The translations under genes were made by a program, and so were the position numbers. DNA of 64,000 bases from Aureivirga marina (GTDB lineage: Bacteria > Bacteroidota > Bacteroidia > Flavobacteriales > Flavobacteriaceae), in contig NZ_JADPIB010000004.1 in the NCBI RefSeq assembly GCF_015767265.1, positions 62,001 to 126,000 of the forward strand, written 5' to 3'. Positions 37,832-46,106 of the stretch are shown here, in pieces. The notes below the pieces were generated by a model. That model searched no databases. It had not been told where the DNA came from and saw only the letters and a list, made by a program, of their open reading frames with translations. Position 1 is the first letter of the stretch. Each line of letters begins with the position of its first letter.

Positions 37832-39106
37832 ATGAAAAAAAAGGTAATCGTTTTATCTGCTGCTCTTTTAATTGGAACAGTAGCTTTTTCACAAAAGAAA
37901 GAAATAAAATTAGCTGAAAAGTCATTAAAGTCTCAAAGTTTTGACAGAGCTATCGAAAGTTTAAAAGAAGCAAAAGCTTTAATTGATCAAACTGGAGAGG
38001 ATAAATATTTAGGTAAATATTACTTATTACAAGGTAAAGCTTACTTAGGTAAAGGTGAAAACGTAAAAGCTGGAGAGTTTTTTAGTAAGTTATTAGCTTT
38101 TGAAAAGGAAACTAATTCTAAAAAATATACTTCTGAAGCTAGTAAATTAGTGAAAGATTTAGTTTTAAAGTTTGATGATCAAGCTAGAACTAAATATAAC
38201 GAAGCTAGACAAACTCAAAATGCTAAAGATTATACAGAAGCTGCTACAAACTTCTATCAAGTTTATAGATTACAACCACAAGATACTGCATATTTAGATA
38301 ATGCTGCCTTAAGTTTATTCTTTGCAAAAGATTACAAAGGAGCAATTGATAAATATCAAGAATTATTAGATACTGGATATACAGGAATTAAAACTACTTA
38401 TAAAGCAAAAAGTAAAGTAAACGGAAGTGTTTTACATTTTGATTCTAAAAAAGCTATGGATGCGCAAGTTCGTTTAGGAGTTGCTGAAAATCCAGAAGTT
38501 TCAGTAGAACCTTCTAGAAGAAGTGGTATTATTAGAACAATGTCTAATGCTTATATCGCTTTAAAAGATTATGATAAAGCTTTAGTTTTAATTAAGAAGC
38601 AAAGAGAAGAAGAGCCTAAGAATTACGATTTACTTTTAACAGAAGCAAACGTTCATTATGCTTTAGGTGATAAAAAAATGTTTAAAGAATTACAAGAGAA
38701 AGCTATTGAATTAGATCCTCAAAATTCTACATTATATTACAATGTTGGTGTTGTAACTTTAGATCAAGGTGATTCTGAAGGAGCTATCAAATATTTTGAA
38801 AAAGCAGCTGAAATTGATCCTGATTATGCCGAAGCATACAACAACATTGGTGTAGCAATCTTATCTGAAGAAAAAGCAATCGTTGACGAAATGAATAAGA
38901 ACTTAGATAATTTCGACAAATACGATGCTTTACAAGCAAAACAATTAGATTTATATAAGAAAGCTTTACCAGCATTTGAAAAAGCATTTGCAATTAAACC
39001 AAATCCAGAAGTAGGACAAGTTCTTTACGGAATCTATGGTCAATTAGAAATGTATGACAAGCAAAAAGAAATAAAAGCTAAAATTGACACGATGCAAGTG
39101 CAATAA
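37832..39106 (+). CDS. Exported tetratricopeptide-repeat protein
   Basis: A 424-residue protein with a signal peptide (residues 1-20, ending VAFSQ). TPR repeats run through the mature part, for example YYLLQGKAYLGKG near 66, YNVGVVTLDQGDSEGAIKYFEKAAEIDPDYAEAYNNIGVA split over 300-340. It is probably a periplasmic scaffold for protein-protein contacts. The pairing with gyrA 18 bp upstream is common in Flavobacteria. Function unknown. Confidence 0.88.
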   Translation: MKKKVIVLSAALLIGTVAFSQKKEIKLAEKSLKSQSFDRAIESLKEAKALIDQTGEDKYLGKYYLLQGKAYLGKGENVKAGEFFSKLLAFEKETNSKKYTSEASKLVKDLVLKFDDQARTKYNEARQTQNAKDYTEAATNFYQVYRLQPQDTAYLDNAALSLFFAKDYKGAIDKYQELLDTGYTGIKTTYKAKSKVNGSVLHFDSKKAMDAQVRLGVAENPEVSVEPSRRSGIIRTMSNAYIALKDYDKALVLIKKQREEEPKNYDLLLTEANVHYALGDKKMFKELQEKAIELDPQNSTLYYNVGVVTLDQGDSEGAIKYFEKAAEIDPDYAEAYNNIGVAILSEEKAIVDEMNKNLDNFDKYDALQAKQLDLYKKALPAFEKAFAIKPNPEVGQVLYGIYGQLEMYDKQKEIKAKIDTMQVQ

Positions 39107-39125
39107 TTTAGTTTTAAAATATTTT

Positions 39126-39164
39126 TTAAAAAGGGATTACCATTTTGGTAATCCCTTTTTTTAT
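39126..39164 (+). terminator. Intrinsic terminator of the gyrA operon
   Basis: AAAAGGGATTACC-ATTTT-GGTAATCCCTTTT stem with T-run. Confidence 0.9.
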
Positions 39165-39224
39165 GATTTTATGAAAACCGATTTTTAAAAAATATTAGTA
39201 ACTTAAGAAAGCTTATATTAATCT

Positions 39225-40094
39225 ATGAAATATCGCATACATATGGAATTAACACAATTTAAAGTTGAAAGATTAAAAAGAAAAGATTTAAAACAAGTTT
39301 ATGAATTTATAAAGGAAGAAGGTTGGAACCCTGGAAGCCATGATATAAAAGCTTTTTTTAAAACGGATAAAAAAGGTTTTTTTGGAATTCATAATGCAAA
39401 TGAATTAATTGGATGTTTTTCGGCTGTAAAATATAAAGATGACTTTGGGTTTTTAGGTTGTTTTATTGTGAAAGAAGAATATCGTAAAAAAGGTTTAGGA
39501 AAAAGTCTTTGGAAACACGGTTTGGAGTACCTTGGAAATGATATTGTTGGTTTGGATGGAGTAGTGCAACGTGAGAAAAATTACCAAGAAAATGGGTTTA
39601 ATTCTGCATACACAAATGTTCGATATGTGATTAATAATACTTTTAAATCAGATTATTCTAAAAAAGTAAAAAAAGCTTCTAAAGTTCCATTTGGAAGATT
39701 ATATTCTTACGATTCAAAGTTTTTTCCTTCAAGAAGAAAACGTTTTTTAAAAGAATGGATTTCTCTGAAAGATTCTAAAAGTTTTGTTTTTCTAGAAGAT
39801 TTTAAAGTGAAAGGTTTTATTACAATTCGAAAATGTAATAATGGTTATAAAATTGGTCCTCTTTTTTCAGAAAAACTTGGTTATGCTGAAGAATTACTAA
39901 AAGCTGCTTTTTCTTATGCAGATGATTACACAGATATTTTTATTGATATTCCTGAACCAAATTTGGAATCAAAAAGCTTAGTGGAAAAATATAATATGAA
40001 AGAAGTTTCAAGAACAATTCGTATGTATAAAAATGGAATTCCAGATTTGCCAATTGATAAAATTTATGGTGTAACTACTTTAGAATTAGGTTAA
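39225..40094 (+). CDS. GNAT family N-acetyltransferase
   Basis: A 289-residue protein with an N-terminal GNAT domain: FGFLGCFIVKEEYRKKGLGKSLWKHGLEYL around residues 80-109 contains the acetyl-CoA loop (R/Q-x-x-G-x-G/A pattern as RKKGLGKS). The C-terminal half is a second, degenerate GNAT-like domain, matching the bacterial YitH/HolE type. The ATG at 39243 (Met7) is an alternative start. The acceptor is unknown. It is encoded alone between the gyrA operon and a small membrane protein gene. Confidence 0.82.
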   Translation: MKYRIHMELTQFKVERLKRKDLKQVYEFIKEEGWNPGSHDIKAFFKTDKKGFFGIHNANELIGCFSAVKYKDDFGFLGCFIVKEEYRKKGLGKSLWKHGLEYLGNDIVGLDGVVQREKNYQENGFNSAYTNVRYVINNTFKSDYSKKVKKASKVPFGRLYSYDSKFFPSRRKRFLKEWISLKDSKSFVFLEDFKVKGFITIRKCNNGYKIGPLFSEKLGYAEELLKAAFSYADDYTDIFIDIPEPNLESKSLVEKYNMKEVSRTIRMYKNGIPDLPIDKIYGVTTLELG

Positions 40095-40171
40095 AAAAAA
40101 TATAAATGCTAAAAAGAAAACAGATTTTTTAGTAATTTAATTAAAGTTAACTCTAAAAAATATTTACGATT

Positions 40172-40633
40172 ATGACAGCTTCAAAAATAATATGGGTTCA
40201 GACTTTTAAAATATATTTATGTATCATAGTTTATTTTTTATTGATGAAATTACTAGGTCTAGATGATGTTGTGGAGCTACGACTTGTAAATTTTATTTTC
40301 GTTTTATGGGGAGTTAATGGTGCTGTTCGTAAAAATGTACACATCAATAAAGAGTATGATTATTTTCAAAATATTTCGATTAGTTTGTCAACAGCAAGTT
40401 TAGCAGTTATTCTTTCAACTGTTTCTTTAGCAATATATTTACAATTTATTTCACCTTCTTTTATTAAAGTTTTAGAAACATCTTTTGTTTGGGGAAATAA
40501 TCTTACTGCTCCAATGGCAGTTTTTGCTGTATTTTTCGAAGGTATGGGATCAGCAGTGATTACCTCTTTTATAATAATGCAATATTGGAAAGACGTGAAG
40601 AAAACAATTGTTCGTAAGAAAAAAGCAAAATAA
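40172..40633 (+). CDS. Small integral membrane protein, unknown
   Basis: A 153-residue protein with about four hydrophobic helices (residues 10-27, 38-50, 66-90 and 112-132) and a basic C-terminus (KKTIVRKKKAK). No family recognised. It lies 77 bp after the GNAT gene and ends at a terminator convergent with sdaA. Confidence 0.65.
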   Translation: MTASKIIWVQTFKIYLCIIVYFLLMKLLGLDDVVELRLVNFIFVLWGVNGAVRKNVHINKEYDYFQNISISLSTASLAVILSTVSLAIYLQFISPSFIKVLETSFVWGNNLTAPMAVFAVFFEGMGSAVITSFIIMQYWKDVKKTIVRKKKAK

Positions 40634-40646
40634 AAATATATAAACA

Positions 40647-40713
40647 AAACTAGCAGATTGAAGCTGTAAATTCTTTTGCCATGAGATATTACCTACTACT
40701 AGTTTTGTTTTTT
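40647..40713 (+). terminator. Probable terminator with long loop
   Basis: AAAACTAG(C) at 40647 pairs with (G)CTAGTTTT-type ACTAGTTTT at 40700 and is followed by a T-run. It is near the sdaA stop on the other strand. Confidence 0.5.
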
Positions 40714-40717
40714 TATT

Positions 40718-42133
40718 TTAACAATCTACTGTATTAACTGAAACAGCCAATCCTCCTGTAGAAGTTTCTTTATATTTTATATTCATATCCTGCGCAGTTT
40801 CCCACATTGTTTGAATTACTTCATCTAAGGTAACTTTTGCATGATTTGCATTACTTTCTAATGCTAATTCTGTTGCATGTATTGCTTTGATTGCTCCCAT
40901 AGAATTCCTTTCAATACAAGGAATCTGTACTAAACCTCCAATAGGATCACAAGTTAAACCTAAATGATGTTCCATTGCAATTTCTGCCGCAATTGTTACT
41001 TGCTCTGGAGTGCCTCCTAATAACTCTGTTAGAGCTCCAGCTGCCATAGCCGAAGAAACACCAATTTCAGCTTGACAACCTCCCATTGCTGCGGAAATTG
41101 TTGCATTTTTCTTGAAAATACATCCTATTTCACCTGCTACTAATAAAAATCTTCTGATTTCATTTCGCGTAGCAAATTTATTTACAAAACATTGGTAATA
41201 CATTAAAACAGCAGGAATTACTCCAGCACTTCCATTTGTTGGTGCCGTGACAACTCTTCCTAAAGAAGCATTTACTTCATTGACACTTAAAGCAAAACAA
41301 CTGATCCATTTGAAAATTTTATGAAATTTTACATCTAATTTTCGAACTGTTTCAACCCAAGTATGTAAACTATATTCGTTTTCTTTAATTAAAGATTTAT
41401 GTAAATCAAATGCACGTCTTCTAACATTTAATCCCCCAGGTAAATGTCCTTCTGTATGACATCCAAGATAAGCACATTCTAACATTGTGTTCCAAACTCG
41501 ATCTAATTGATGATTGATTTCATTTTCATAACGCCAAGTTTTTTCGTTTTCTAATACAATTTCAAAAACTTTTTTATTTTTTTTCTCACAATGTTCTAAT
41601 AAATCTTTGGAAGAGTTAATTGGAAAAGGAAGCTTTTTTGTTTCTTCAATATCTGAATCAGAATCTGTTTCTTTACAAATAAATCCACCACCAATAGAAT
41701 AAAAAGTACTTTTAATTTCTTCTTTATTTTCAAGAATTGCTGTATAAGTCAAACCATTTGAATGAAATGGTAAAAATGATTTATGAAAAGTAATATCTTT
41801 TTCAGGAGTAAAATTAATTTGTAATTCACCATTAAAATTTAATGTTTTAGTTTCATTAATTTCATGGATAGTACTTTCAATTTTTGTGGTGTCAAAATAT
41901 TCTGGATCTGCACCAAAAAGTCCTAAAATTACTGCAATATCTGTTGCGTGTCCTTTTCCTGTAAGAGAAAGAGAACCATATAAATCTACTTTAATACTCT
42001 GAACTTTATCAAAGATATTTGCTTCTTTCAATTCTTTAATCCATCGTTCAGAAGCTCTCCAAGGTCCCAAAGTATGTGAGCTGGAAGGTCCAACTCCGAT
42101 CTTTAGCATATCGAAAACACTAATACTATTCAT
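40718..42133 (-). CDS. sdaA: L-serine ammonia-lyase (serine dehydratase)
   Basis: A 471-residue single-chain iron-sulfur L-serine dehydratase that makes pyruvate and ammonia. The N-terminal beta domain starts [25 protein letters not shown]. The C-terminal alpha domain has [24 protein letters not shown] near residue 290, [24 protein letters not shown] near 350, and cysteines that can hold the 4Fe-4S cluster, including [16 protein letters not shown] near 400. Length fits the fused type. It is monocistronic. Confidence 0.96.
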   Translation of the reverse strand: MNSISVFDMLKIGVGPSSSHTLGPWRASERWIKELKEANIFDKVQSIKVDLYGSLSLTGKGHATDIAVILGLFGADPEYFDTTKIESTIHEINETKTLNFNGELQINFTPEKDITFHKSFLPFHSNGLTYTAILENKEEIKSTFYSIGGGFICKETDSDSDIEETKKLPFPINSSKDLLEHCEKKNKKVFEIVLENEKTWRYENEINHQLDRVWNTMLECAYLGCHTEGHLPGGLNVRRRAFDLHKSLIKENEYSLHTWVETVRKLDVKFHKIFKWISCFALSVNEVNASLGRVVTAPTNGSAGVIPAVLMYYQCFVNKFATRNEIRRFLLVAGEIGCIFKKNATISAAMGGCQAEIGVSSAMAAGALTELLGGTPEQVTIAAEIAMEHHLGLTCDPIGGLVQIPCIERNSMGAIKAIHATELALESNANHAKVTLDEVIQTMWETAQDMNIKYKETSTGGLAVSVNTVDC

Positions 42134-42297
42134 TCAAAATAAAAATTTGTATCTGCGAAATTACAACATTAATCTGAAAAAATAATCCAGATTTTTATAC
42201 TGAAATCTATTTTTAGAAAAGTTTTGTGAAATAACGTTTAGATTTATGAATTTAGATTTTAAATTTTCCGAAATTTTGAAAAAAACGTAAATAAAAA

Positions 42298-42326
42298 AAG
42301 CAAGAAAATAAATTCTTGCTCTTTCA
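42298..42326 (-). terminator. Intrinsic terminator of rtcB
   Basis: AGCAAGAA-tttatt-TTCTTGCT stem with a T-run on the minus strand, downstream of the rtcB stop. Confidence 0.8.
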
Positions 42327-42349
42327 TTAAATTTAAAAAAATAGATTAT

Positions 42350-43738
42350 TTATTCTTTTGACATTCGTACAATTTTCGGATGAAATTTTCCAATGACATC
42401 TACTAAATCGCTCTGGTAACTCATTACTTCATTAATGTCTTTATAAGCCATTGGAGCTTCATCCAAACCAGAACCAATTACTTCTACACCATGATGTTTT
42501 AAGAAACATCGAACATCTTTTTTATGTAACATACTTTCTGCTTTTCTACGTGACATTTTTCTTCCAGCCCCATGTGATGCAGAATTCAAAGAGAGAAAAC
42601 TTCCTTTTCCTCGTACAATAAACCCTGGATCTGTCATTGAACCTGGAATTATTCCTAAAACACCTTCTCCTGCTGGAGTTGCTCCTTTACGATGAACAAT
42701 TCTTTCATTACCAAATTGATCTACTTCTTTCCAAGCAAAATTATGATGATTTTCAACCATTGCCAGCGTAGTTGCTTGTAAACTTTTTTCCATTCGTTCA
42801 TGGATTTGGTGGTGACAAGCAGAAGCATAATCACCAGCTAAATTCATAGCTAACCAATATTCTTGTCCTTCTTGCTTATTCATATCTAGCCAAGCCAAAT
42901 GTTTTGCTTCTTTCGGTAGTTTGCAATTTTTCATTGCTAATTCCGTATAATGCTTTGCAATATTTGCTCCCATCCCACGTGAACCAGAATGTGAAAGTAA
43001 ACCAAGATATTTTCCAAGTGGTAAATTGAATTCATTTTCTTCATCAGTGATTTCTACAATTCCGAATTCGACAAAATGATTTCCTCCGCCAGAACTTCCG
43101 ATTTGTTTTGCAGCTCGTTCTTTTAAGCTTTTTACGATTGCAATATCTTTAAAAGTAGAATGTTCTAAAATTTCATGATCCATTGGTTGTTCAAAAGAAT
43201 CTCTTCCAAAACGTGTGTTTTCATTCAATAATTCTTTAAACATTCTTTTATTTTCTTTCAACATAGAAACAGGTAAATCGAAAATACTCATACACATTCG
43301 ACAACCAATATCCACACCAACGGCATAAGGAATAATTGCATTTTCTGTAGCTAGAACTCCTCCAATTGGTAATCCATATCCTTGATGCGCATCTGGCATT
43401 AAAGCTCCAGCTTTTGCAACTGGAAGTTTCATTGCTGTTTCCATTTGCTCAATTGCACCTGATTCAATTTGATTTTTCCCAAAAGTTTTATAAGGAATTT
43501 CTTCCTTTAATAAAGAAATAATTGATTCTTTTTCTGAAGGTGTTATTAACTCTTTTGCTAAATCTGCAAAAGGTTCTTTTCTTATATAATTATAAGGAGC
43601 TTTTAAAACTTTTTTTAAATCTCTTTTTGCTTGTTTTTGTTTTTTTTCAGGATAAGTTTCGGCAATTTTTAGTGCTAAACCGATTTCTTTCCCTTCTTTA
43701 TATCCAATTTTTATTAATTCTTTTCCTGTAATGCTCAT
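42350..43738 (-). CDS. rtcB: RNA-splicing ligase RtcB
   Basis: A 462-residue GTP/Mn2+-dependent ligase that joins 2',3'-cyclic-phosphate (or 3'-phosphate) and 5'-OH RNA ends. Conserved parts include PDAHQGYGLPIGGV near 115-128, the metal site GVDIGCRMCMSIFD with Asp143 and Cys146, GSSGGGNHFVEFG near 213-225, SHSGSRGMG near 250, HRKGATPAG near 345, and SHGAGRKMSRR near 388 with the histidine that is guanylylated. In archaea and animals this enzyme ligates tRNA exons; in bacteria it is linked to RNA repair. It lies 12 bp after a 29-codon ORF, behind the palindrome promoter and leader shared with other loci in this window. No rtcA or archease gene is adjacent. Confidence 0.97.
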   Translation of the reverse strand: MSITGKELIKIGYKEGKEIGLALKIAETYPEKKQKQAKRDLKKVLKAPYNYIRKEPFADLAKELITPSEKESIISLLKEEIPYKTFGKNQIESGAIEQMETAMKLPVAKAGALMPDAHQGYGLPIGGVLATENAIIPYAVGVDIGCRMCMSIFDLPVSMLKENKRMFKELLNENTRFGRDSFEQPMDHEILEHSTFKDIAIVKSLKERAAKQIGSSGGGNHFVEFGIVEITDEENEFNLPLGKYLGLLSHSGSRGMGANIAKHYTELAMKNCKLPKEAKHLAWLDMNKQEGQEYWLAMNLAGDYASACHHQIHERMEKSLQATTLAMVENHHNFAWKEVDQFGNERIVHRKGATPAGEGVLGIIPGSMTDPGFIVRGKGSFLSLNSASHGAGRKMSRRKAESMLHKKDVRCFLKHHGVEVIGSGLDEAPMAYKDINEVMSYQSDLVDVIGKFHPKIVRMSKE

Positions 43739-43750
43739 TTTCTGATTAAA

Positions 43751-43840
43751 TTAAGAATCACTTTCAAATGTAATTCTAGTTTTCTTCAATTTATATAATT
43801 CCATAGCCTTTTCCCCTAAATTAAATTGATTTTTTTTCAT
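43751..43840 (-). CDS. 29-residue ORF between leader RNA and rtcB
   Basis: An ATG at 43838-43840 opens a 29-codon frame that ends 12 bp before rtcB. It begins MKKNQFNLGEKAMELYKL and ends with ITFESDS; it is basic and probably helical. The gene starts 10-11 nt after the end of the conserved leader RNA, about as close as the 92-aa gene follows the second copy of that leader. This spacing argues that it is translated as the first cistron. No family known to me; it could be a leader peptide or a small partner of RtcB. Confidence 0.55.
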   Translation of the reverse strand: MKKNQFNLGEKAMELYKLKKTRITFESDS

Positions 43841-43850
43841 GATTCTATAA

Positions 43851-43980
43851 TTTTTTTAATTAGTGTACTATCATTTTCAGCCTTAACGATAGTACACATG
43901 ACTTTTTCTTTTTGGAAAATAGCAAATTCTCCCACTTTAGCGATTGTAATTAAAGAATGAATGTGTATTTCTTATAATTA
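43851..43980 (-). ncRNA. Structured leader RNA, copy A (rtcB locus)
   Basis: The 130 nt between the promoter and the 29-codon ORF are nearly the same as a leader at 62750-62871. Elements in transcript order: hairpin P1 (43947-43980) with apical loop TACACAT; conserved single strand GCTAAAGTGGGAGAAT (around 43926-43941) able to form a weak hairpin; AGAAAAAGTC; hairpin P3 (43863-43897) with perfect 10-bp stem GTGTACTATC/GATAGTACAC and loop containing TTAAGGCTGA; and final TAATTA. The P1 loop TACACAT is exactly complementary to ATGTGTA at the foot of P3, so a pseudoknot or alternative pairing can form. P1 stems differ between copies but remain paired. It may be a 5'-UTR switch or a separate small RNA. 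Confidence 0.75.
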
Positions 43981-43985
43981 CTCTG

Positions 43986-43993
43986 CAAAGATG
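43986..43993 (-). promoter_or_regulatory. -7 promoter element of the rtcB locus
   Basis: CATCTTTG on the minus strand (TAnnTTTG with T to C at position 1). It is the same element, at the same distance from the palindrome, as at 57732 and 62877. Confidence 0.75.
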
Positions 43994-44002
43994 AAAAAGA
44001 AG

Positions 44003-44021
44003 TGCGCAATCTTTTTGCGTA
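44003..44021. promoter_or_regulatory. Shared 19-bp palindromic operator, copy A (rtcB)
   Basis: TGCGCAATCTTTTTGCGTA on the plus strand is a near-perfect inverted repeat of TGCGCAA around a 5-nt spacer. It ends 9 nt from the -7 element and so overlaps the -33 region. Copies at 57749-57767 and 62894-62912 have 17-18 of 19 identical positions and identical spacing. Confidence 0.85.
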
Positions 44022-44086
44022 GTAAAATTTTATTTAAGAAAAATGTTTTTTTTGATGGAATAAGATGAAAATATGACTCTGATTTT

Positions 44087-44302
44087 GACTTCGGCTACGC
44101 TCAGTCACCAAAGGTTTTAGAAATTTGATAAAAAAAATTTGACTTCGGCTACGCTTAGTCACCATAGGTTTTAGTTTTAGAAAATTGAAAAAGTGATTTT
44201 GATTTCGACTACGCTTAGTCATCGTGGAGTTTAATTTTTTAGTTTATAGAACAATAATTTTAGAACTTGATAATATATTGGTAACTGAGCGAAGTCGAAA
44301 TT
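44087..44302. repeat. Interspersed short repeats (three direct, one inverted)
   Basis: Direct copies at 44087-44120, 44141-44174 and 44201-44229 share the core GACTTCGGCTACGCTTAGTC, followed in the first two by ACCA.AGGTTTTAG. An inverted relative, GGTAACTGAGCGAAGTCGAA, lies at 44280-44299. Short elements of this CTTCG..TACGCTCAGT type are common as dispersed intergenic repeats in Flavobacteria. The repeats create a spurious minus-strand frame at 44034-44222. Confidence 0.8.
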
Positions 44303-44397
44303 ACTATGTTGATTGTTAAAAAGTTATAATGTTTTTTGATGTTATTTAATATTGAGATAAATTTGATTTAACTTTTTCAACCTTAAATAGTTAGATT

Positions 44398-45843
44398 ATG
44401 AAGAATCAGAGAGGTTATTTGTTTATTTTAGGAGTTTTAGTGATTGTTTTATTTACGTCTTTATTAAAAAAAGATATTTTAAAACCTAAAAGTAATACCG
44501 AAGAATACACAAGTTTAGATTCAAAAGTTAACTTCCAAAACGGCCCAGTTCCAAATGCAGATTTTATCAATGCTGATGGTTCCGTTTCCAAACCAAATTT
44601 TTCAACCTTTCCAGAAGGTTATACTTTATTAAACGGAGGAGTTTCTGTTGCTGCTTTTCATGAATTATCGTATCAAACATTTTTATGGTTGATGTCAGAA
44701 ACAGAAAATGGAAAGCTTCTTTTTGAAGAAATGTATAATTCAGATGCAATTCATCCAGATGAACCAAATCCGAAAAAACATACTTTAGGAGGAATAATGC
44801 AAGTAGATTATCGTGTTTTAGTAGATGAAAATAGTAATCCTGTTTATACAACTCTAATGATTAATCCAACTTATAGAGATTTTGTTCATAAACATAAACT
44901 TTATACAGTTGAAGGAATGGAAGCGGCAGCTGATACATTAAATTTTCCTGTAGGTTCTATGTCGATGAAAGCTTCATGGAAAATTCTGGAAGATAAAAAT
45001 GATCCGTTGTATAAAACAGCTTATGTTGTAAAAAATGCAAATGTATATAAGCCCATATATCATAATGGGAAATTGACAACATCTGAATTGGTTTATGAAA
45101 ATGGAAAATATTTAAAGACAACATATAAAGCGGATGTTGCTTTAGTAGGGTTTCATATTGCTGTAGTTCCAAAAGATCATTATGAATTTGTTTGGGCAAC
45201 GTTTGAACATAAAAACAATGCACCAAATTTCAATCCCCAAGAGTTACTTAAAGAAGGAATTAAAAATCCATATGATCAAGTTGTTTATGATGGAGATAAG
45301 AATTATACTTTTTATAAAAATGGAACAAAAGCAAAAGATAGTAATGTTTCAGATGAAGGTTTAAAGTTTTCAGTGGATGAAGAAACAAATAAGATTTATG
45401 TGGATAATAAACCATATACAACGCAAGTTTATCGAAGATTGCAATTTGGAGGAGGAAGTGAAATAAATCGTCAAAATATTGATTCTTTAAATCGAATGGT
45501 TTATAAAAAATTGCCAGAGAATTCTATTTGGAGAAATTATTTTGAAGTAGGAGGAGTTTGGTTTAAAAATAAAACACAAAAAATATTTCCGGGTTGGACA
45601 CCAGAAGTAAATTTTAGCTTAATGAACGGTTCGACAGCTTTGTGTAATTCGACAATTGAAACTTTTACGCAAGAAGAAACAAGTATTGCAGATAATTGTT
45701 TTGGTTGCCATTTTACAAAAGAATATACTTATAAGAATAAAACATTGAAAGGAAAAAATATTTTAACAAGTCATATTTTACTTCAAAATTATTTAGATTC
45801 ATTTGTGGAGCCAGAAGAACAACCAGTTTTGGTTCATAGATAA
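44398..45843 (+). CDS. Membrane-anchored CxxCH protein, LodA-cluster paralogue 1
   Basis: A 481-residue protein with one N-terminal anchor helix (residues 5-22, FILGVLVIVLFTSLL) and no other membrane segment, so the body is likely periplasmic. Near the C-terminus it has one c-type haem-binding motif CFGCH (Cys434, Cys437, His438), followed by LKGKNILTSHILLQNY with a possible distal ligand. The central parts FSTFPEGYTL, FHELSYQTFLWLMSE and FVWATFEH are shared with the next gene at roughly 60 % identity by eye. No family name is recognised. Its place before a LodA/LodB-like pair suggests an electron-transfer or oxidase-accessory role (inference). Confidence 0.78.
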   Translation: MKNQRGYLFILGVLVIVLFTSLLKKDILKPKSNTEEYTSLDSKVNFQNGPVPNADFINADGSVSKPNFSTFPEGYTLLNGGVSVAAFHELSYQTFLWLMSETENGKLLFEEMYNSDAIHPDEPNPKKHTLGGIMQVDYRVLVDENSNPVYTTLMINPTYRDFVHKHKLYTVEGMEAAADTLNFPVGSMSMKASWKILEDKNDPLYKTAYVVKNANVYKPIYHNGKLTTSELVYENGKYLKTTYKADVALVGFHIAVVPKDHYEFVWATFEHKNNAPNFNPQELLKEGIKNPYDQVVYDGDKNYTFYKNGTKAKDSNVSDEGLKFSVDEETNKIYVDNKPYTTQVYRRLQFGGGSEINRQNIDSLNRMVYKKLPENSIWRNYFEVGGVWFKNKTQKIFPGWTPEVNFSLMNGSTALCNSTIETFTQEETSIADNCFGCHFTKEYTYKNKTLKGKNILTSHILLQNYLDSFVEPEEQPVLVHR

Positions 45844-46106
45844 AAATATAGATACTTAAGGTTATAATTTAAAACTTAAGAAATTTGAAAAGAGATCAAA
45901 GAATTTAGTTTACTTCATTTTTTGTTTTTTCTTTTCAAATTTTTTTTTCTCATGATTTTTTCTCTGTAGATACAGAAATAATAGCACTTTGTTAAATATT
46001 TGATATTTGCATTTAAATGTTTGTAAATTAAATAGTTGTGTATTTTTTTTGATGTTAAAAAATATTAAAATAACTTAAACTATATACAAACCTTAAAAGC
46101 AACAAA

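Noticed and set aside
43986-44021. Sigma-54 promoter for rtcB (as in E. coli RtcR control)
   Set aside because: No GG-N10-GC type -24/-12 pair at the right spacing; the CAnCTTTG element fits the Bacteroidota -7 consensus better.
44034-44222. Minus-strand 62-residue ORF with TKRSRSQ repeats
   Set aside because: The frame is produced by the three copies of the short DNA repeat and has no start context or homology that I recognise.
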